The translations under genes were made by a program, and so were the position numbers. Of a stretch of DNA of 64,000 bases, positions 52,122-60,985 are shown piece after piece. The notes under the pieces were generated by a model. That model did no database searches. It was given only the letters and a program-made list of their open reading frames with translations, and was not told the origin of the DNA. The DNA is from Neobacillus endophyticus (GTDB lineage: Bacteria; Bacillota; Bacilli; Bacillales; Cytobacillaceae), in assembly GCF_013248975.1 (NCBI RefSeq), contig NZ_JABRWH010000001.1, positions 3,678,001 through 3,742,000 of the forward strand, in the 5' to 3' direction. Every line of letters begins with the position of its first letter. The first letter of the stretch is position 1.

Positions 52122-53300
52122 ATGGATTTGCGTTTATCAGATGAGCAAAAAATGGTGCAGCAAACCATTAGAAAGTTTGTAGAGAAGGAACTTATGCCAC
52201 TTGAAAACGAGGTTCTAAGAAATGAGCGGGAAGGAAAACCAAGTCTACCTCCAGGAAAATTGAGAGACCTGCAATTTAAAGCAAAAGAGGCGGGTTTCTG
52301 GGGAATTAATACACCGGAAGAATATGGCGGAGCCAATCTTGGACAAATGATGATGGCAATTGTTCTTATGGAAGTTTCAAAAACATTTGTTCCGTTCTCA
52401 TTTGGCGGTTCTGCAGATAACATTCTGTATTATGGAAATGAAGAACAAAAGAAAAAATATTTAATTCCAACTATTAATGGGGAAAAGAAATCATGCTTTG
52501 CGATGACTGAGCCTGGTGCCGGATCAGATACACAAAATATTAAGATGACCGCTGTCAAAGATGGTAACGATTGGGTTCTTAATGGTGAAAAAACTTTCAT
52601 TACTGGTGGAAACGAAGCCGATTTCGTAATGGCAATGGCGATAACTGATAAAGAAATGCATCAAAATACAAAAGGGCGCGATGGGGTAACATGTTTCATT
52701 GTCGATCGCGATATGGGCTGGAAATCAGAGTTCATACATACAATGGGAGAATGGGGTCCAGCCGGATTAGTATTTGATAATGTCCGTGTTCCAGAGGAAA
52801 ATATCCTTGGCGAATTACACAAAGGTTACAATCTTGGCTTGGAATGGATTGGGTTTGCTAGATGGGTTGTTGGAGCAAGAGCTGTCGGAACGGCAGAAAG
52901 GTTATTGCAAATGGCCATTGACTATGCAAAAGAACGTGTTACCTTTGGGAAACCAATTGCAGAACGTCAAGCCATTCAATGGATGATTGCTGATTCTGCA
53001 GTAGAAATTGAAGCAGCGAAATGGTTAGTGCTAAATGCCGCATGGACGCTTGATAACGGTGAAGACAACCGCCACCTAGCTTCGATGGCAAAATTATATG
53101 GAGCTAATATGGGGAACAGAGTAGTAGATCGAGTCATGCAAATCCATGGTGGGATGGGTTACACAAGGGAACTCCCAATTGAGCGTTGGTACCGAGAAGC
53201 TCGACTATGGAGAATTTACGATGGAACAGATGAAATTCAGCGCATGATTATTTCTCGTAACTTAATTAAGGGACATGTAAAAATTGGGCAGTATGTCTAA
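52122..53300 (+). CDS. Acyl-CoA dehydrogenase 1
   Basis: A 392-residue flavoprotein that introduces an alpha,beta double bond into acyl-CoA. FAD- and substrate-binding stretches are FAMTEPGAGSDTQNIKM, LNGEKTFITGG and MQIHGGMGYTRELPIERWYREAR. The usual catalytic YEGT motif reads YDGTDEIQR, so Asp replaces Glu, as in some specialised members. The frame opens at GTG 52113, but ATG 52122 lies 9 bases after AAGGAG. It is the first gene behind operator A. Confidence 0.93.
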   Translation: MDLRLSDEQKMVQQTIRKFVEKELMPLENEVLRNEREGKPSLPPGKLRDLQFKAKEAGFWGINTPEEYGGANLGQMMMAIVLMEVSKTFVPFSFGGSADNILYYGNEEQKKKYLIPTINGEKKSCFAMTEPGAGSDTQNIKMTAVKDGNDWVLNGEKTFITGGNEADFVMAMAITDKEMHQNTKGRDGVTCFIVDRDMGWKSEFIHTMGEWGPAGLVFDNVRVPEENILGELHKGYNLGLEWIGFARWVVGARAVGTAERLLQMAIDYAKERVTFGKPIAERQAIQWMIADSAVEIEAAKWLVLNAAWTLDNGEDNRHLASMAKLYGANMGNRVVDRVMQIHGGMGYTRELPIERWYREARLWRIYDGTDEIQRMIISRNLIKGHVKIGQYV

Positions 53301-53308
53301 GAGGAATT

Positions 53309-53323
53309 TTGAAAGCGTTATCT
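53309..53323. promoter_or_regulatory. cre-like CcpA site between acyl-CoA dehydrogenase 1 and SDR 1
   Basis: TTGAAAGCGTTATCT matches WTGNAANCGNWNNCW at every fixed position. It begins 9 bases after the dehydrogenase stop codon and 104 bases before the next gene, where CcpA could block read-through or a local promoter. Confidence 0.6.
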
Positions 53324-53412
53324 AATATTTATTAACAAGAGGAAAGGTTAGGTTGAACATTTTCTGAACCCAACCCAATAAATGCAGAACAGATGTTTAG
53401 GAGGAGAAAACG

Positions 53413-54177
53413 ATGGCAGGAAGATTTGCAGGAAAAGTAGCTTTTGTAACAGGTGGCAGCAGGGGAATCGGCAAAGGGATTGTTGAGCTTTTTGCAGAAG
53501 AAGGCGCAAAAGTGGCGATTATCGATTTAAATGAAGAAGCGTTAAGTGCAACGGCAAATGAATTAAGAGAAAAAGGTCATGAAGTATATGCCAAGGTTGC
53601 CAATGTGGTGGATGCTGAGCAAGTAGAAAGTGTCATGAAAGAGGTTTATGATTCTTTTGGATCCATTGACGTTCTGGTTAACAATGCCGGAGTCATACGC
53701 GATAATCTTTTATTCAAAATGACGGATGATGACTGGCAGACTGTGATGGATGTGCATTTAAAAGGATCATTCAATACTGCTCGTGCTGTACAAAAATATA
53801 TGGTAGAGAAAAAGTATGGCCGGATTATTAATATTTCATCCACTTCTGCTCTTGGGAATCGCGGGCAGGCGAACTACGCTGCCGCCAAAGCAGGCCTGCA
53901 GGGTTTTACCAAAACATTGGCCATTGAGCTTGGCAGATATGGAATAACAGCAAATTCCGTCGCTCCCGGATTTATTGAAACCGATATGACGAAAGCAACT
54001 GCTGAACGAATTGGCATTTCTTTCGAACAGCTTATTCAAGCCAGCATTTCAAATATCCCTGTCGGCCGAAGTGGTAAACCAGAAGATATTGCAAATGCTG
54101 TTGCATTTTTTGCTGATGAAAAATCATCCTTTGTAAATGGTCAGGTTATTTATGTCGCTGGTGGTCCTAAATGTTAA
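53413..54177 (+). CDS. Short-chain dehydrogenase 1 (FabG-like)
   Basis: A 254-residue NAD(P)-dependent oxidoreductase. The Rossmann motif TGGSRGIGKG is near residue 14, NNAG near 90, catalytic Ser in INISSTSALG and YxxxK in YAAAKAG. In this cluster it most likely oxidises a 3-hydroxyacyl-CoA, in place of FadB, rather than working in fatty acid synthesis. It starts behind AGGAGGAG and is followed after 19 bases by a MaoC-like gene. Confidence 0.9.
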   Translation: MAGRFAGKVAFVTGGSRGIGKGIVELFAEEGAKVAIIDLNEEALSATANELREKGHEVYAKVANVVDAEQVESVMKEVYDSFGSIDVLVNNAGVIRDNLLFKMTDDDWQTVMDVHLKGSFNTARAVQKYMVEKKYGRIINISSTSALGNRGQANYAAAKAGLQGFTKTLAIELGRYGITANSVAPGFIETDMTKATAERIGISFEQLIQASISNIPVGRSGKPEDIANAVAFFADEKSSFVNGQVIYVAGGPKC

Positions 54178-54196
54178 TCTGGGGAGGTGAAGGATC

Positions 54197-54646
54197 GTGT
54201 TTAAAGAGCAAATTGGCAAGCATTCGTCCAAAGTGAAAAATGTAGTAGAAAGAGGAGCAGTAAAGAAATTTGCTGAAGCTATTGGCGACTTGCATCCGAT
54301 TTATTTCGATGAAGAAACTGGGCAAAAATCAAGGTATAAGCGAAATATAGCACCTCCAACCTTTCCAAGGGTATTAGACTACGGAGTCATTGAAGACTTA
54401 CACTTGCCAAATAAAGGGTTGATCCATGGAGAACAAACCTTTCACTATAAGCGGCCATTATTTGTCGGTGAAGAAATTAACTGCTATTCACAAGTAAAAA
54501 ATTATACCGAGAAAAAAGGGAATTTTGGCGAAATGGGTTTCTTGGTTGTTGAAAATGTCGGTGAAGACGCAGCTGGCAATGTCATATTTAATGCCACTTC
54601 AACTGTTATTATTTCAGAAGCAGTAAGGAAGGTGTTAGCGAAATGA
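54197..54646 (+). CDS. MaoC-like dehydratase, N-terminal-type hotdog (FAS1-like)
   Basis: A 149-residue hotdog-fold protein resembling the N-terminal MaoC-like domain: AVKKFAEAIGDLHPIYFDEE and GEQTFHYKRPLFVGEEINCYS. Such proteins often lack catalytic residues and pair with an active MaoC partner to make a hydratase heterodimer. It overlaps its partner by 4 bases (ATGA). It starts at GTG behind GGGGAGGTG. Confidence 0.87.
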   Translation: MFKEQIGKHSSKVKNVVERGAVKKFAEAIGDLHPIYFDEETGQKSRYKRNIAPPTFPRVLDYGVIEDLHLPNKGLIHGEQTFHYKRPLFVGEEINCYSQVKNYTEKKGNFGEMGFLVVENVGEDAAGNVIFNATSTVIISEAVRKVLAK

Positions 54647-55044
54647 GCACCATAACACATTTACAAGTGGGCGAGTTATTGAAGGATGTTATGCTAGAGC
54701 CCGTTTCAAGAATTGCTTTAATCAAATATGCCGGTGCATCCGGTGATTTTAACCCCATTCATACCATTGATGATGAGGCCGCCAAAGCAGGCCTTCCAGG
54801 AATTATTGCCCATGGGATGTGGACAATGGGAAATCTGGCAAAGTTGTTTACTGAATATTATGAAGAAGGATTTATTCAAGATTATTCCATTCGTTTTCGA
54901 AACATGGTATTTCTAAATGACGTCATTACCTTAAAAGGGATTTTAAAAGAAAAACAAGGAAATATATTGCATTTTGATGTCGTGGCTTTGAACCAAGACG
55001 AAAAAGAAGTATTAAAGGGCGATGTTGTTTATCATCTTTACTAA
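54643..55044 (+). CDS. MaoC-family enoyl-CoA hydratase
   Basis: A 133-residue MaoC hotdog with the active-site stretch YAGASGDFNPIHTIDDEAAKAGLPGIIAHGMWTMG, containing the catalytic Asp-His pair (DFNPIH). With the preceding N-terminal-type subunit it would form an R-specific enoyl-CoA hydratase. This replaces the crotonase-type hydratase of ordinary beta-oxidation, as in sterol side-chain and branched-chain pathways of actinobacteria. Confidence 0.89.
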   Translation: MSTITHLQVGELLKDVMLEPVSRIALIKYAGASGDFNPIHTIDDEAAKAGLPGIIAHGMWTMGNLAKLFTEYYEEGFIQDYSIRFRNMVFLNDVITLKGILKEKQGNILHFDVVALNQDEKEVLKGDVVYHLY

Positions 55045-55356
55045 CTGCAAAGAAAACCTTTAAATGAAAAAATGACCCGGCATTTATTGAGATTTTCCTG
55101 ATGAATGCTGGGTTTATTGCTAAATTTATGGCATCCATCCTAAAATAGGGGATTTACATTAATTTCATACATATTGAATAGATTCATACATATCTTTCCA
55201 GAAGAACTAAAAATGAAAAATAGGATTGCAAAAGCAATCAGAATAAATCCAGAAGTAGATTTTGGCCATTTGTGTTCTGCCAAGAAACACAGTAGGAAAA
55301 CTATTGAAACGGATTTTGTTTAAAAAGAGACGAGTACATTCTGAGGGGTGATGGTA
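55045..55356. other. Intergenic region with weak stem and direct repeats
   Basis: ACCCGGCATTTA (about 55072) can pair with TGAATGCTGGGTT (about 55100) as a weak terminator. Two exact 11-bp direct repeats TTCATACATAT lie at 55164-55174 and 55183-55193, 19 bases apart, roughly two helical turns. No gene is seen; a promoter for the next operon may be here. Confidence 0.45.
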
Positions 55357-56505
55357 ATGAACTTTGAACTAGATGATGAACTGTTATTTTTAAAAAAGAA
55401 TGTACGTGATTTTATTCAGACGGAAGTAGAAGCTGTTGCGATGCAAATTGAAGAAGATGACCGAATTCCCGATAAAGTTATATCACTTTCGAAAGAAATG
55501 GGATTGTTTGGATTAAGCATTCCTGAAGAATACGGAGGCCTTGGTATCAGTATGGTCGGGAAATGTGCATTATATGAAGAAATTGGCCAGACCCATAATG
55601 GTTACACCACATTAATCGGCGCCCATACTGGTATAGGATCTGTCGGCATTGTCGAAATGGGCAATGAGCAACAAAAGAGAAAGTATCTGCCTGATATGGC
55701 AAGCGGTGAACGAATTGGCGCATTTGCTTTAACTGAACCGGAAGCAGGGTCGAATGCTGCCAATTTGAAAACAACTGCAATGAAAAAAGGAGATAGATAC
55801 ATCTTAAATGGATTAAAGCATTATATTACCAACGCTACGGAAGCAAGTGTATTTACTGTCATGGCAGTTACGGATCCACAAAAAGGCGCCAAAGGGATTA
55901 CGTCGTTTATTGTTGAAAAGGATTTTCCCGGCTTTAAGGTTGGGGCAGTGGAGAAAAAAATGGGTCTTAGAGGTTCACACTCTGCTGAACTCATATTTGA
56001 AGATTGCGAGGTGCCAGTTGAAAATGTCCTTGGTGTGGAGGGGCAGGGGTACACGAACGCTTTGAAAATTTTAGCAAACGGACGTGCTGGCTTGGCATCA
56101 CGAAACCTTGGCTCCTGCCAAAAACTTCTCGATATGTCCACTAGATATGCTCTTCGTCGGGTTCAATTCGGTAAAACCATTATCAAAAACCAGGCGGTCA
56201 GCCACATGCTGGCAGAAATGGCGCTTGAAATTGAAGCGTTACGTTCGTTTACTTATCGTGTTGCCTGGATGGTCGATCAAGGGAAAAAAGTGATCAAAGA
56301 AGCCGCAATGCTGAAGCTTTATGGTTCGGAAGTGTATAACAGGGTTGCTGATAAAGCGGTGCAGGTACATGGGGGACTAGGTTATATTGCGGATTATCCG
56401 GTGGAACGTTTTTACCGAGATGCTAGGATTACGAGAATATATGAGGGAACCTCTGAAATTCAGAAAAATATCATTGCCGCCCAGTTAGAAAAAGAGTATA
56501 GCTGA
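55357..56505 (+). CDS. Acyl-CoA dehydrogenase 2
   Basis: A 382-residue acyl-CoA dehydrogenase of the common BcdA/short-chain group: [60 protein letters not shown], and the canonical catalytic IYEGTSEIQ. Of the three dehydrogenases it is the only one with the standard Glu. The frame opens at GTG 55348, but ATG 55357 is placed properly after GAGGGGTGAT. A thiolase follows after 16 bases. Confidence 0.93.
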   Translation: MNFELDDELLFLKKNVRDFIQTEVEAVAMQIEEDDRIPDKVISLSKEMGLFGLSIPEEYGGLGISMVGKCALYEEIGQTHNGYTTLIGAHTGIGSVGIVEMGNEQQKRKYLPDMASGERIGAFALTEPEAGSNAANLKTTAMKKGDRYILNGLKHYITNATEASVFTVMAVTDPQKGAKGITSFIVEKDFPGFKVGAVEKKMGLRGSHSAELIFEDCEVPVENVLGVEGQGYTNALKILANGRAGLASRNLGSCQKLLDMSTRYALRRVQFGKTIIKNQAVSHMLAEMALEIEALRSFTYRVAWMVDQGKKVIKEAAMLKLYGSEVYNRVADKAVQVHGGLGYIADYPVERFYRDARITRIYEGTSEIQKNIIAAQLEKEYS

Positions 56506-56521
56506 TAGGAGAGGGTTACAG

Positions 56522-57703
56522 ATGGAGGATATTGTCATTTTAAGTGCTGTGCGAACGGCAGTCGGCAGATATGGAGGCGCATTAAAAAGTCTTAATTCGG
56601 GACAATTGGGGGCCATCGTGATTCAGGAGGCGGTGAAAAAAGCAGGCTTGACTAAGGATCAAGTTGCTGAAGTGATATTAGGGGAAGTTCGTCAGTCAAC
56701 AGAATCGTCTAATGTTGCCAGAGTGGCAGCTTTAAGGGCTGGCCTGTCCGAAACAATTCCTGCATTTACGATTAACCGATTATGTGCATCCGGGATGCAG
56801 GCAATTGCATCAGCTGCCCAGCAAATTGCATTCGGGCAGGCTGATCTTGTCGTAGCAGGAGGAACGGAAAGCATGAGCAATGCCCCTATTTATTTAAGAA
56901 ATACCCGTTTTGGAGGGGACAACGCAATGCTTGTGGACTCGAATAAGGAAGCAGGTCAACAGCCGAATGAAATCTACGGCAGTCATTTGGGGATGGGGAT
57001 TACCGCTGAGAATGTCGCCGAAAGGTTTGCGATTTCCCGTGAGGACCAGGATGATTTTGCTTTGAAAAGTCAGCGAAGAGCTGCAGCGGCCTTAGAAGCA
57101 GGGCGTTTTCAGGAGGAAATTATTCCTATTACGGTAATGAATAAAAAAGGAGCGAATACGTTTGTGGTGGATGAACATCCTCGTCCGGAAACAACGATGG
57201 AAGCATTAACAAAGCTAAATCCGGTCTTTAAAGAAGACGGGACGGTGACTGCCGGAAATGCTTGCGGACGAAACGATGGTGCTGCTGCAATGGTTCTGAC
57301 TTCAGCAAGTAAAGCAGGAAAACTTGGCATAAAGCCAATGGCTAAAATAGTTGATTGGACCGCTGCGGGAGTGTCACCTGAAGTAATGGGGATTGGACCG
57401 GTACCAGCGGTGAAAAAACTTCTGCAGCGAACAGGACTGACACTGGATGACATTGATCTATTTGAGTTGAATGAAGCATTTGCCTCACAAGCATTAGCCG
57501 TTATCCGGCTATTACACCTTGATCCATTTAAGGTAAATGTGAATGGTGGCGCCATCGCACTTGGCCATCCGCTTGGTGCAACAGGCGCCAAGATTTTAAC
57601 GACTCTATTATTTGAATTAAAGCGCCGAAATGGAAAAAGAGGGATTGCGACCCTCTGTGTCGGCGGTGGACAGGGAATGGCCATGATGGTGGAAATAATC
57701 TAG
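56522..57703 (+). CDS. Thiolase 1 (acetyl-CoA acyltransferase)
   Basis: A 393-residue thiolase. The nucleophilic Cys is in [14 protein letters not shown] near residue 87, the catalytic His in [12 protein letters not shown] and the second Cys in [12 protein letters not shown]. It cleaves 3-ketoacyl-CoA in the last step of beta-oxidation, or makes acetoacetyl-CoA. It follows acyl-CoA dehydrogenase 2 behind AGGAGAGGG. Confidence 0.94.
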   Translation: MEDIVILSAVRTAVGRYGGALKSLNSGQLGAIVIQEAVKKAGLTKDQVAEVILGEVRQSTESSNVARVAALRAGLSETIPAFTINRLCASGMQAIASAAQQIAFGQADLVVAGGTESMSNAPIYLRNTRFGGDNAMLVDSNKEAGQQPNEIYGSHLGMGITAENVAERFAISREDQDDFALKSQRRAAAALEAGRFQEEIIPITVMNKKGANTFVVDEHPRPETTMEALTKLNPVFKEDGTVTAGNACGRNDGAAAMVLTSASKAGKLGIKPMAKIVDWTAAGVSPEVMGIGPVPAVKKLLQRTGLTLDDIDLFELNEAFASQALAVIRLLHLDPFKVNVNGGAIALGHPLGATGAKILTTLLFELKRRNGKRGIATLCVGGGQGMAMMVEII

Positions 57704-57862
57704 TGATTGGGAAATTATTAAACATAACAAGTTTACGTAGAAAGTTTGGCTTTCTAATGACCAGAATCCATAAAATCCTAATATAAAATTATATAAAGTA
57801 TTGAATCCCATTTTTAAATTTGATGGGATAGTACCAAATTCCTAATACGGAGGGATGGAAAT

Positions 57863-58237
57863 ATGAACTTACCCGAAACGAGATCCACCTTCTATGAATA
57901 CATGGGGTTTAACAGTATCTTGGCGGATAGGTTTGAGTTGAAGTTGCCGCTGCAGTCTTTTTTATTACAGGATGATGGCATGATCCATCCCGGCGTATTT
58001 TCCACGATGCTCGATATTTCAATGGGGGCAACGGTATCACTTAAAACAAGCTCATTTGCAGCGACCATGAATTTGAACGTGTCATTCTTTGATCTTAATC
58101 CTAAAGCAGTGTACCATGCTGAAACAAAGATTTTGAATTGGGAAGGAAAATATGTCACAGCAGAAGGTTGTGTTTGTGATCAGGACGGCAATGTCATCGC
58201 CAAGGGGATGGGTACGTTTAAAACGAACCCGAAATAA
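57863..58237 (+). CDS. PaaI-type hotdog thioesterase 1
   Basis: A 124-residue hotdog protein with DDGMIHPGVFSTMLDISMGATVSL, the PaaI active-site helix pattern (His-Pro-Gly-x-x-x-Thr-x-x-Asp). It probably hydrolyses unusable acyl-CoAs to free coenzyme A. It starts behind GGAGGGATGG after a 160-base gap and is followed after 23 bases by a second family member. Confidence 0.86.
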   Translation: MNLPETRSTFYEYMGFNSILADRFELKLPLQSFLLQDDGMIHPGVFSTMLDISMGATVSLKTSSFAATMNLNVSFFDLNPKAVYHAETKILNWEGKYVTAEGCVCDQDGNVIAKGMGTFKTNPK

Positions 58238-58260
58238 TACACAAATGGAGGTGGTGAATA

Positions 58261-58659
58261 GTGTCGCTAATCGAAACGGATGTATTTAGGTGGCTAAAAG
58301 CAAATCCCTTTTATCAGCATCTAGGTTTTGAGTTATTGAGTGATCAAGAGATAAATCTAAAACTGGTGATTAAACAAGATTTATTAAACACCAATAAAAC
58401 GCTCCATGGCGGAGTTCATGCATCCATGCTTGATATGGTACAGACCATATTATTGCGCAGCCTTTATCAAAGCCACGTCATAGCGACAAATCAAGATATT
58501 CACTATTTTGCTCCATCCCGATCCGGGGAGCTTTTCGCTAAGGCAAAGGTTTTACAAAAAGGCTATAAAATAGCAACGACAGAGGCAGAAATAATAGATG
58601 AAAATAAAAAAGTAATTGCGAAAGGAACTGGGATTTACAGAATAAAAAGATTAGATTAA
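58261..58659 (+). CDS. PaaI-type hotdog thioesterase 2
   Basis: A 132-residue hotdog protein with TNKTLHGGVHASMLDMVQTILL, the typical HGG-x-x-x-x-x-D motif of PaaI thioesterases. GTG 58261 follows GGAGGTGG. The two thioesterases may work as a heteromer or on different acyl-CoAs of the pathway. Confidence 0.87.
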   Translation: MSLIETDVFRWLKANPFYQHLGFELLSDQEINLKLVIKQDLLNTNKTLHGGVHASMLDMVQTILLRSLYQSHVIATNQDIHYFAPSRSGELFAKAKVLQKGYKIATTEAEIIDENKKVIAKGTGIYRIKRLD

Positions 58660-58693
58660 TATAGTTTATTTTCTTATTTTGTAACTACTCTAA

Positions 58694-58745
58694 TGATTGG
58701 TTCGAAAATATACAGTCAAGTTTAACAATACTATTTTTTAAGTGG
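58694..58745 (+). repeat. Dispersed repeat family 2, copy C
   Basis: GATTGGTTCGAAAATATACAG followed by TCAAGTTTAACAATAC and a T-rich stretch aligns with the copy at 26694-26740. It is diverged and non-coding. Confidence 0.4.
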
Positions 58746-58846
58746 GTTTCTACTATATGGGAACATTTTAAATTTGTAATATAGCTTTTAAAAATTTGTC
58801 GAAGAGCTAGTTATTGAATATTCTAAAAATATTCAATACTATTAAA

Positions 58847-58875
58847 TTGTTAACATACCAACTAGTTAGTATGTA
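58847..58875 (+). promoter_or_regulatory. Possible promoter overlapping operator B
   Basis: TTGTTA at 58847-58852 and TATGTA at 58870-58875, 17 bases apart, could serve as -35 and -10. The 22-bp palindrome fills the spacer and touches both, so a bound repressor would occlude the polymerase. Confidence 0.45.
58853..58874. promoter_or_regulatory. 22-bp palindromic operator B (TetR type)
   Basis: ACATACCAACT joined to AGTTAGTATGT shares 18 of 22 positions with operator A at 52052. Each is symmetric at 20 of 22 positions. It lies 14 bases before the start codon region of the acyl-CoA dehydrogenase 3 operon. Confidence 0.7.
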
Positions 58876-58896
58876 AAAAGTGGAGGAGTGATTTAT

Positions 58897-60102
58897 TTGA
58901 ATTTCGATTATTCCGCTAAAGTGAAAGATCTCCAGAAAAAACTAACAGAGTTTATGGACGAATATATTTATCCAAATGAACAGGTTTATCATGATCAAAT
59001 TGATAAAAACGCTCCATTTTCAAAGATTCCTCCCATCATGGAAGAACTTAAAGATAAAGCTAAGCAAGCCGGATTATGGAATTTATTTTTACCAGAAAGT
59101 GAATATGGTGCAGGGCTGACAAACACGGAATACGCCCCGCTTTGCGAAATTATGGGCCGTTCCAGTATAGCTCCGGAAATATTTAACTGTGCTGCACCTG
59201 ACACAGGCAATATGGAGGTTCTAGTCCGTTACGGAACAGAAGAACAAAAAGAAAAATGGCTGAATCCGCTTTTAAACGGCGAAATTCGTTCGTGTTTTTC
59301 CATGACGGAACCGGATGTTGCTTCCTCTGATGCAACAAATATTAGTGCAAGCATTATCCGTGAGGGTGATGAATATGTGATCAACGGGACAAAATGGTGG
59401 TCTTCAGGTGCAGGAGATCCCCGCTGCAAAATCGCTATTGTAATGGGGAAAAATGACCCGGATGCACCCTCACATGAACAGCAATCAATGATATTGGTGC
59501 CTCTTGATACAGAGGGAGTAACAATCAAACGGGTGCTGCCAGTATTCGGCTATGATCATGCACCGCATGGCCACGCGGAAATTGAATATAAAAACGTTCG
59601 AGTTCCCGCTTCCAATATGCTTTGGGGTGAGGGGAAAGGTTTTGCCATAGCCCAGGGCCGGCTGGGTCCAGGAAGAATTCATCATTGCATGCGAACGATT
59701 GGTGCTGCCGAGCGGGCCTTAGAAGAAATGTGTAAGCGCGTTCAAAGTCGTACAGCTTTTGGGAAAAAACTCGCACAGCAAGGTGTGATTCAACAATGGA
59801 TCGCGGACTCGCGCATCGAAATTGAACAAGCAAGACTGCTTACATTAAAAGCTGCCTACATGATGGATACAGTTGGAAATAAAGATGCAAAGGCAGAGAT
59901 AGCAATGATCAAAGTGATTGCTCCAAATATGGCATTAAAAGTCATTGACCGTGCCATACAAGCCTTTGGCGCCGCGGGTGTGAGTGATGATTTCCCGCTT
60001 GCAGCAAGCTGGGCCAATATTCGTACCTTAAGATTGGCAGATGGTCCCGATGAAGTGCATCGGAGGGCCATTGCCAGATACGAATTAAAAAAATACATGT
60101 GA
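58897..60102 (+). CDS. Acyl-CoA dehydrogenase 3 (ACAD10/11-like)
   Basis: A roughly 401-residue acyl-CoA dehydrogenase of the group related to ACAD10/ACAD11 and long-chain members: [51 protein letters not shown] and [16 protein letters not shown], where the usual catalytic YEGT is ADGP. The frame opens at 58888 (GTG-GAGG region); TTG 58897, giving MNFDYSAKV, lies after GGAGGAG. The start is therefore uncertain by three codons. It is the first gene behind operator B and overlaps SDR 2 by 4 bases. Confidence 0.92.
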   Translation: MNFDYSAKVKDLQKKLTEFMDEYIYPNEQVYHDQIDKNAPFSKIPPIMEELKDKAKQAGLWNLFLPESEYGAGLTNTEYAPLCEIMGRSSIAPEIFNCAAPDTGNMEVLVRYGTEEQKEKWLNPLLNGEIRSCFSMTEPDVASSDATNISASIIREGDEYVINGTKWWSSGAGDPRCKIAIVMGKNDPDAPSHEQQSMILVPLDTEGVTIKRVLPVFGYDHAPHGHAEIEYKNVRVPASNMLWGEGKGFAIAQGRLGPGRIHHCMRTIGAAERALEEMCKRVQSRTAFGKKLAQQGVIQQWIADSRIEIEQARLLTLKAAYMMDTVGNKDAKAEIAMIKVIAPNMALKVIDRAIQAFGAAGVSDDFPLAASWANIRTLRLADGPDEVHRRAIARYELKKYM

Positions 60103-60119
60103 GTCTAGGAGGAACATAT

Positions 60120-60893
60120 ATGCACGTAAGAGAGCTCTTTGATTTAACAGGAAAAGTAGCAATTGTCACGGGGGGCGGCCGCGGGCTTGGACAGCAAATC
60201 GCGGAGGGCTTTGCCGAAGCAGGTGCACATGTTGTGGTTTGTTCGAGAAAATTGGCGGCCTGTGAGGAAGTAAGCGAGGGTCTTAAAAAACTCGGTGTGG
60301 AAAGCCTAGCAATAAAATGTGATGTCACCAGTGCAGAAGACGTTAAAAATGTCGTTGAGAAGACAATGGAAAAATTCGGTCGGATCGATATTCTTGTTAA
60401 CAACAGCGGTGCTTCATGGGGAGCACCGGTGGAAGAAATGCCGCTTGATGCCTGGCATAAAGTGATGGATACCAATGTAACCGGTACTTTCTTAATGTCC
60501 CAAGAAGTTGGTAAAGTGATGATCAGCCAAAAAGGCGGTAAAATTATCAATATTGCTTCCACAGCCGGACTTGGCGGCTCCAATCCAAAATTAATGAATG
60601 CTATAGGATATAACACCAGTAAAGGAGCCGTTATTACGTTTACGAAGGATTTGGCGACAAAATGGGGGCATCATGGAATCTATGTGAATGCCATTGCCCC
60701 AGGTTTTTTTCCAACCAAAATGTCAAATGTTCTACTTGAACGCGGAGGAAAGGAAATTCTTGAGGGCACCCCGCTTAGAAAATTTGGTTCGGATTCAGAT
60801 CTGAAGGGTGTGGCTTTATTTTTAGCTGCACCAGCTTCCGACTTTGTGACTGGGGATGTTGTCGTTGTCGATGGAGGCGCACATGTCATGTAG
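60120..60893 (+). CDS. Short-chain dehydrogenase 2
   Basis: A 257-residue SDR: TGGGRGLGQQIAEGF cofactor motif near residue 19, NNSG, catalytic Ser in INIASTAGLG and YxxxK in YNTSKGA, with VDGGAHVM at the end. It likely oxidises a 3-hydroxyacyl-CoA or related alcohol formed after acyl-CoA dehydrogenase 3. The frame opens at 60099, overlapping the previous gene, but ATG 60120 lies properly after AGGAGG. Either start keeps the same fold. Confidence 0.9.
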   Translation: MHVRELFDLTGKVAIVTGGGRGLGQQIAEGFAEAGAHVVVCSRKLAACEEVSEGLKKLGVESLAIKCDVTSAEDVKNVVEKTMEKFGRIDILVNNSGASWGAPVEEMPLDAWHKVMDTNVTGTFLMSQEVGKVMISQKGGKIINIASTAGLGGSNPKLMNAIGYNTSKGAVITFTKDLATKWGHHGIYVNAIAPGFFPTKMSNVLLERGGKEILEGTPLRKFGSDSDLKGVALFLAAPASDFVTGDVVVVDGGAHVM

Positions 60894-60985
60894 GATTAGC
60901 AGATTCATAGATAATTAGATCGGATAAACGGGAATAATGCTAGTTTGATATTTCAAATCCATTCCAGAAGGAGTGTCTGTCAATC

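Noticed and set aside
57109..57684. Minus-strand open frame (191 codons) inside thiolase 1
   Set aside because: The sense frame contains all thiolase motifs; the antisense product is Ser/Pro/Ala-rich with no ribosome binding site.
59942..60616. Long minus-strand open frame (224 codons) across dehydrogenase 3 and SDR 2
   Set aside because: It is antisense to two clear genes, has low-complexity Ser/Pro/Leu composition and no homology-like motifs; it is a shadow of the coding strand.
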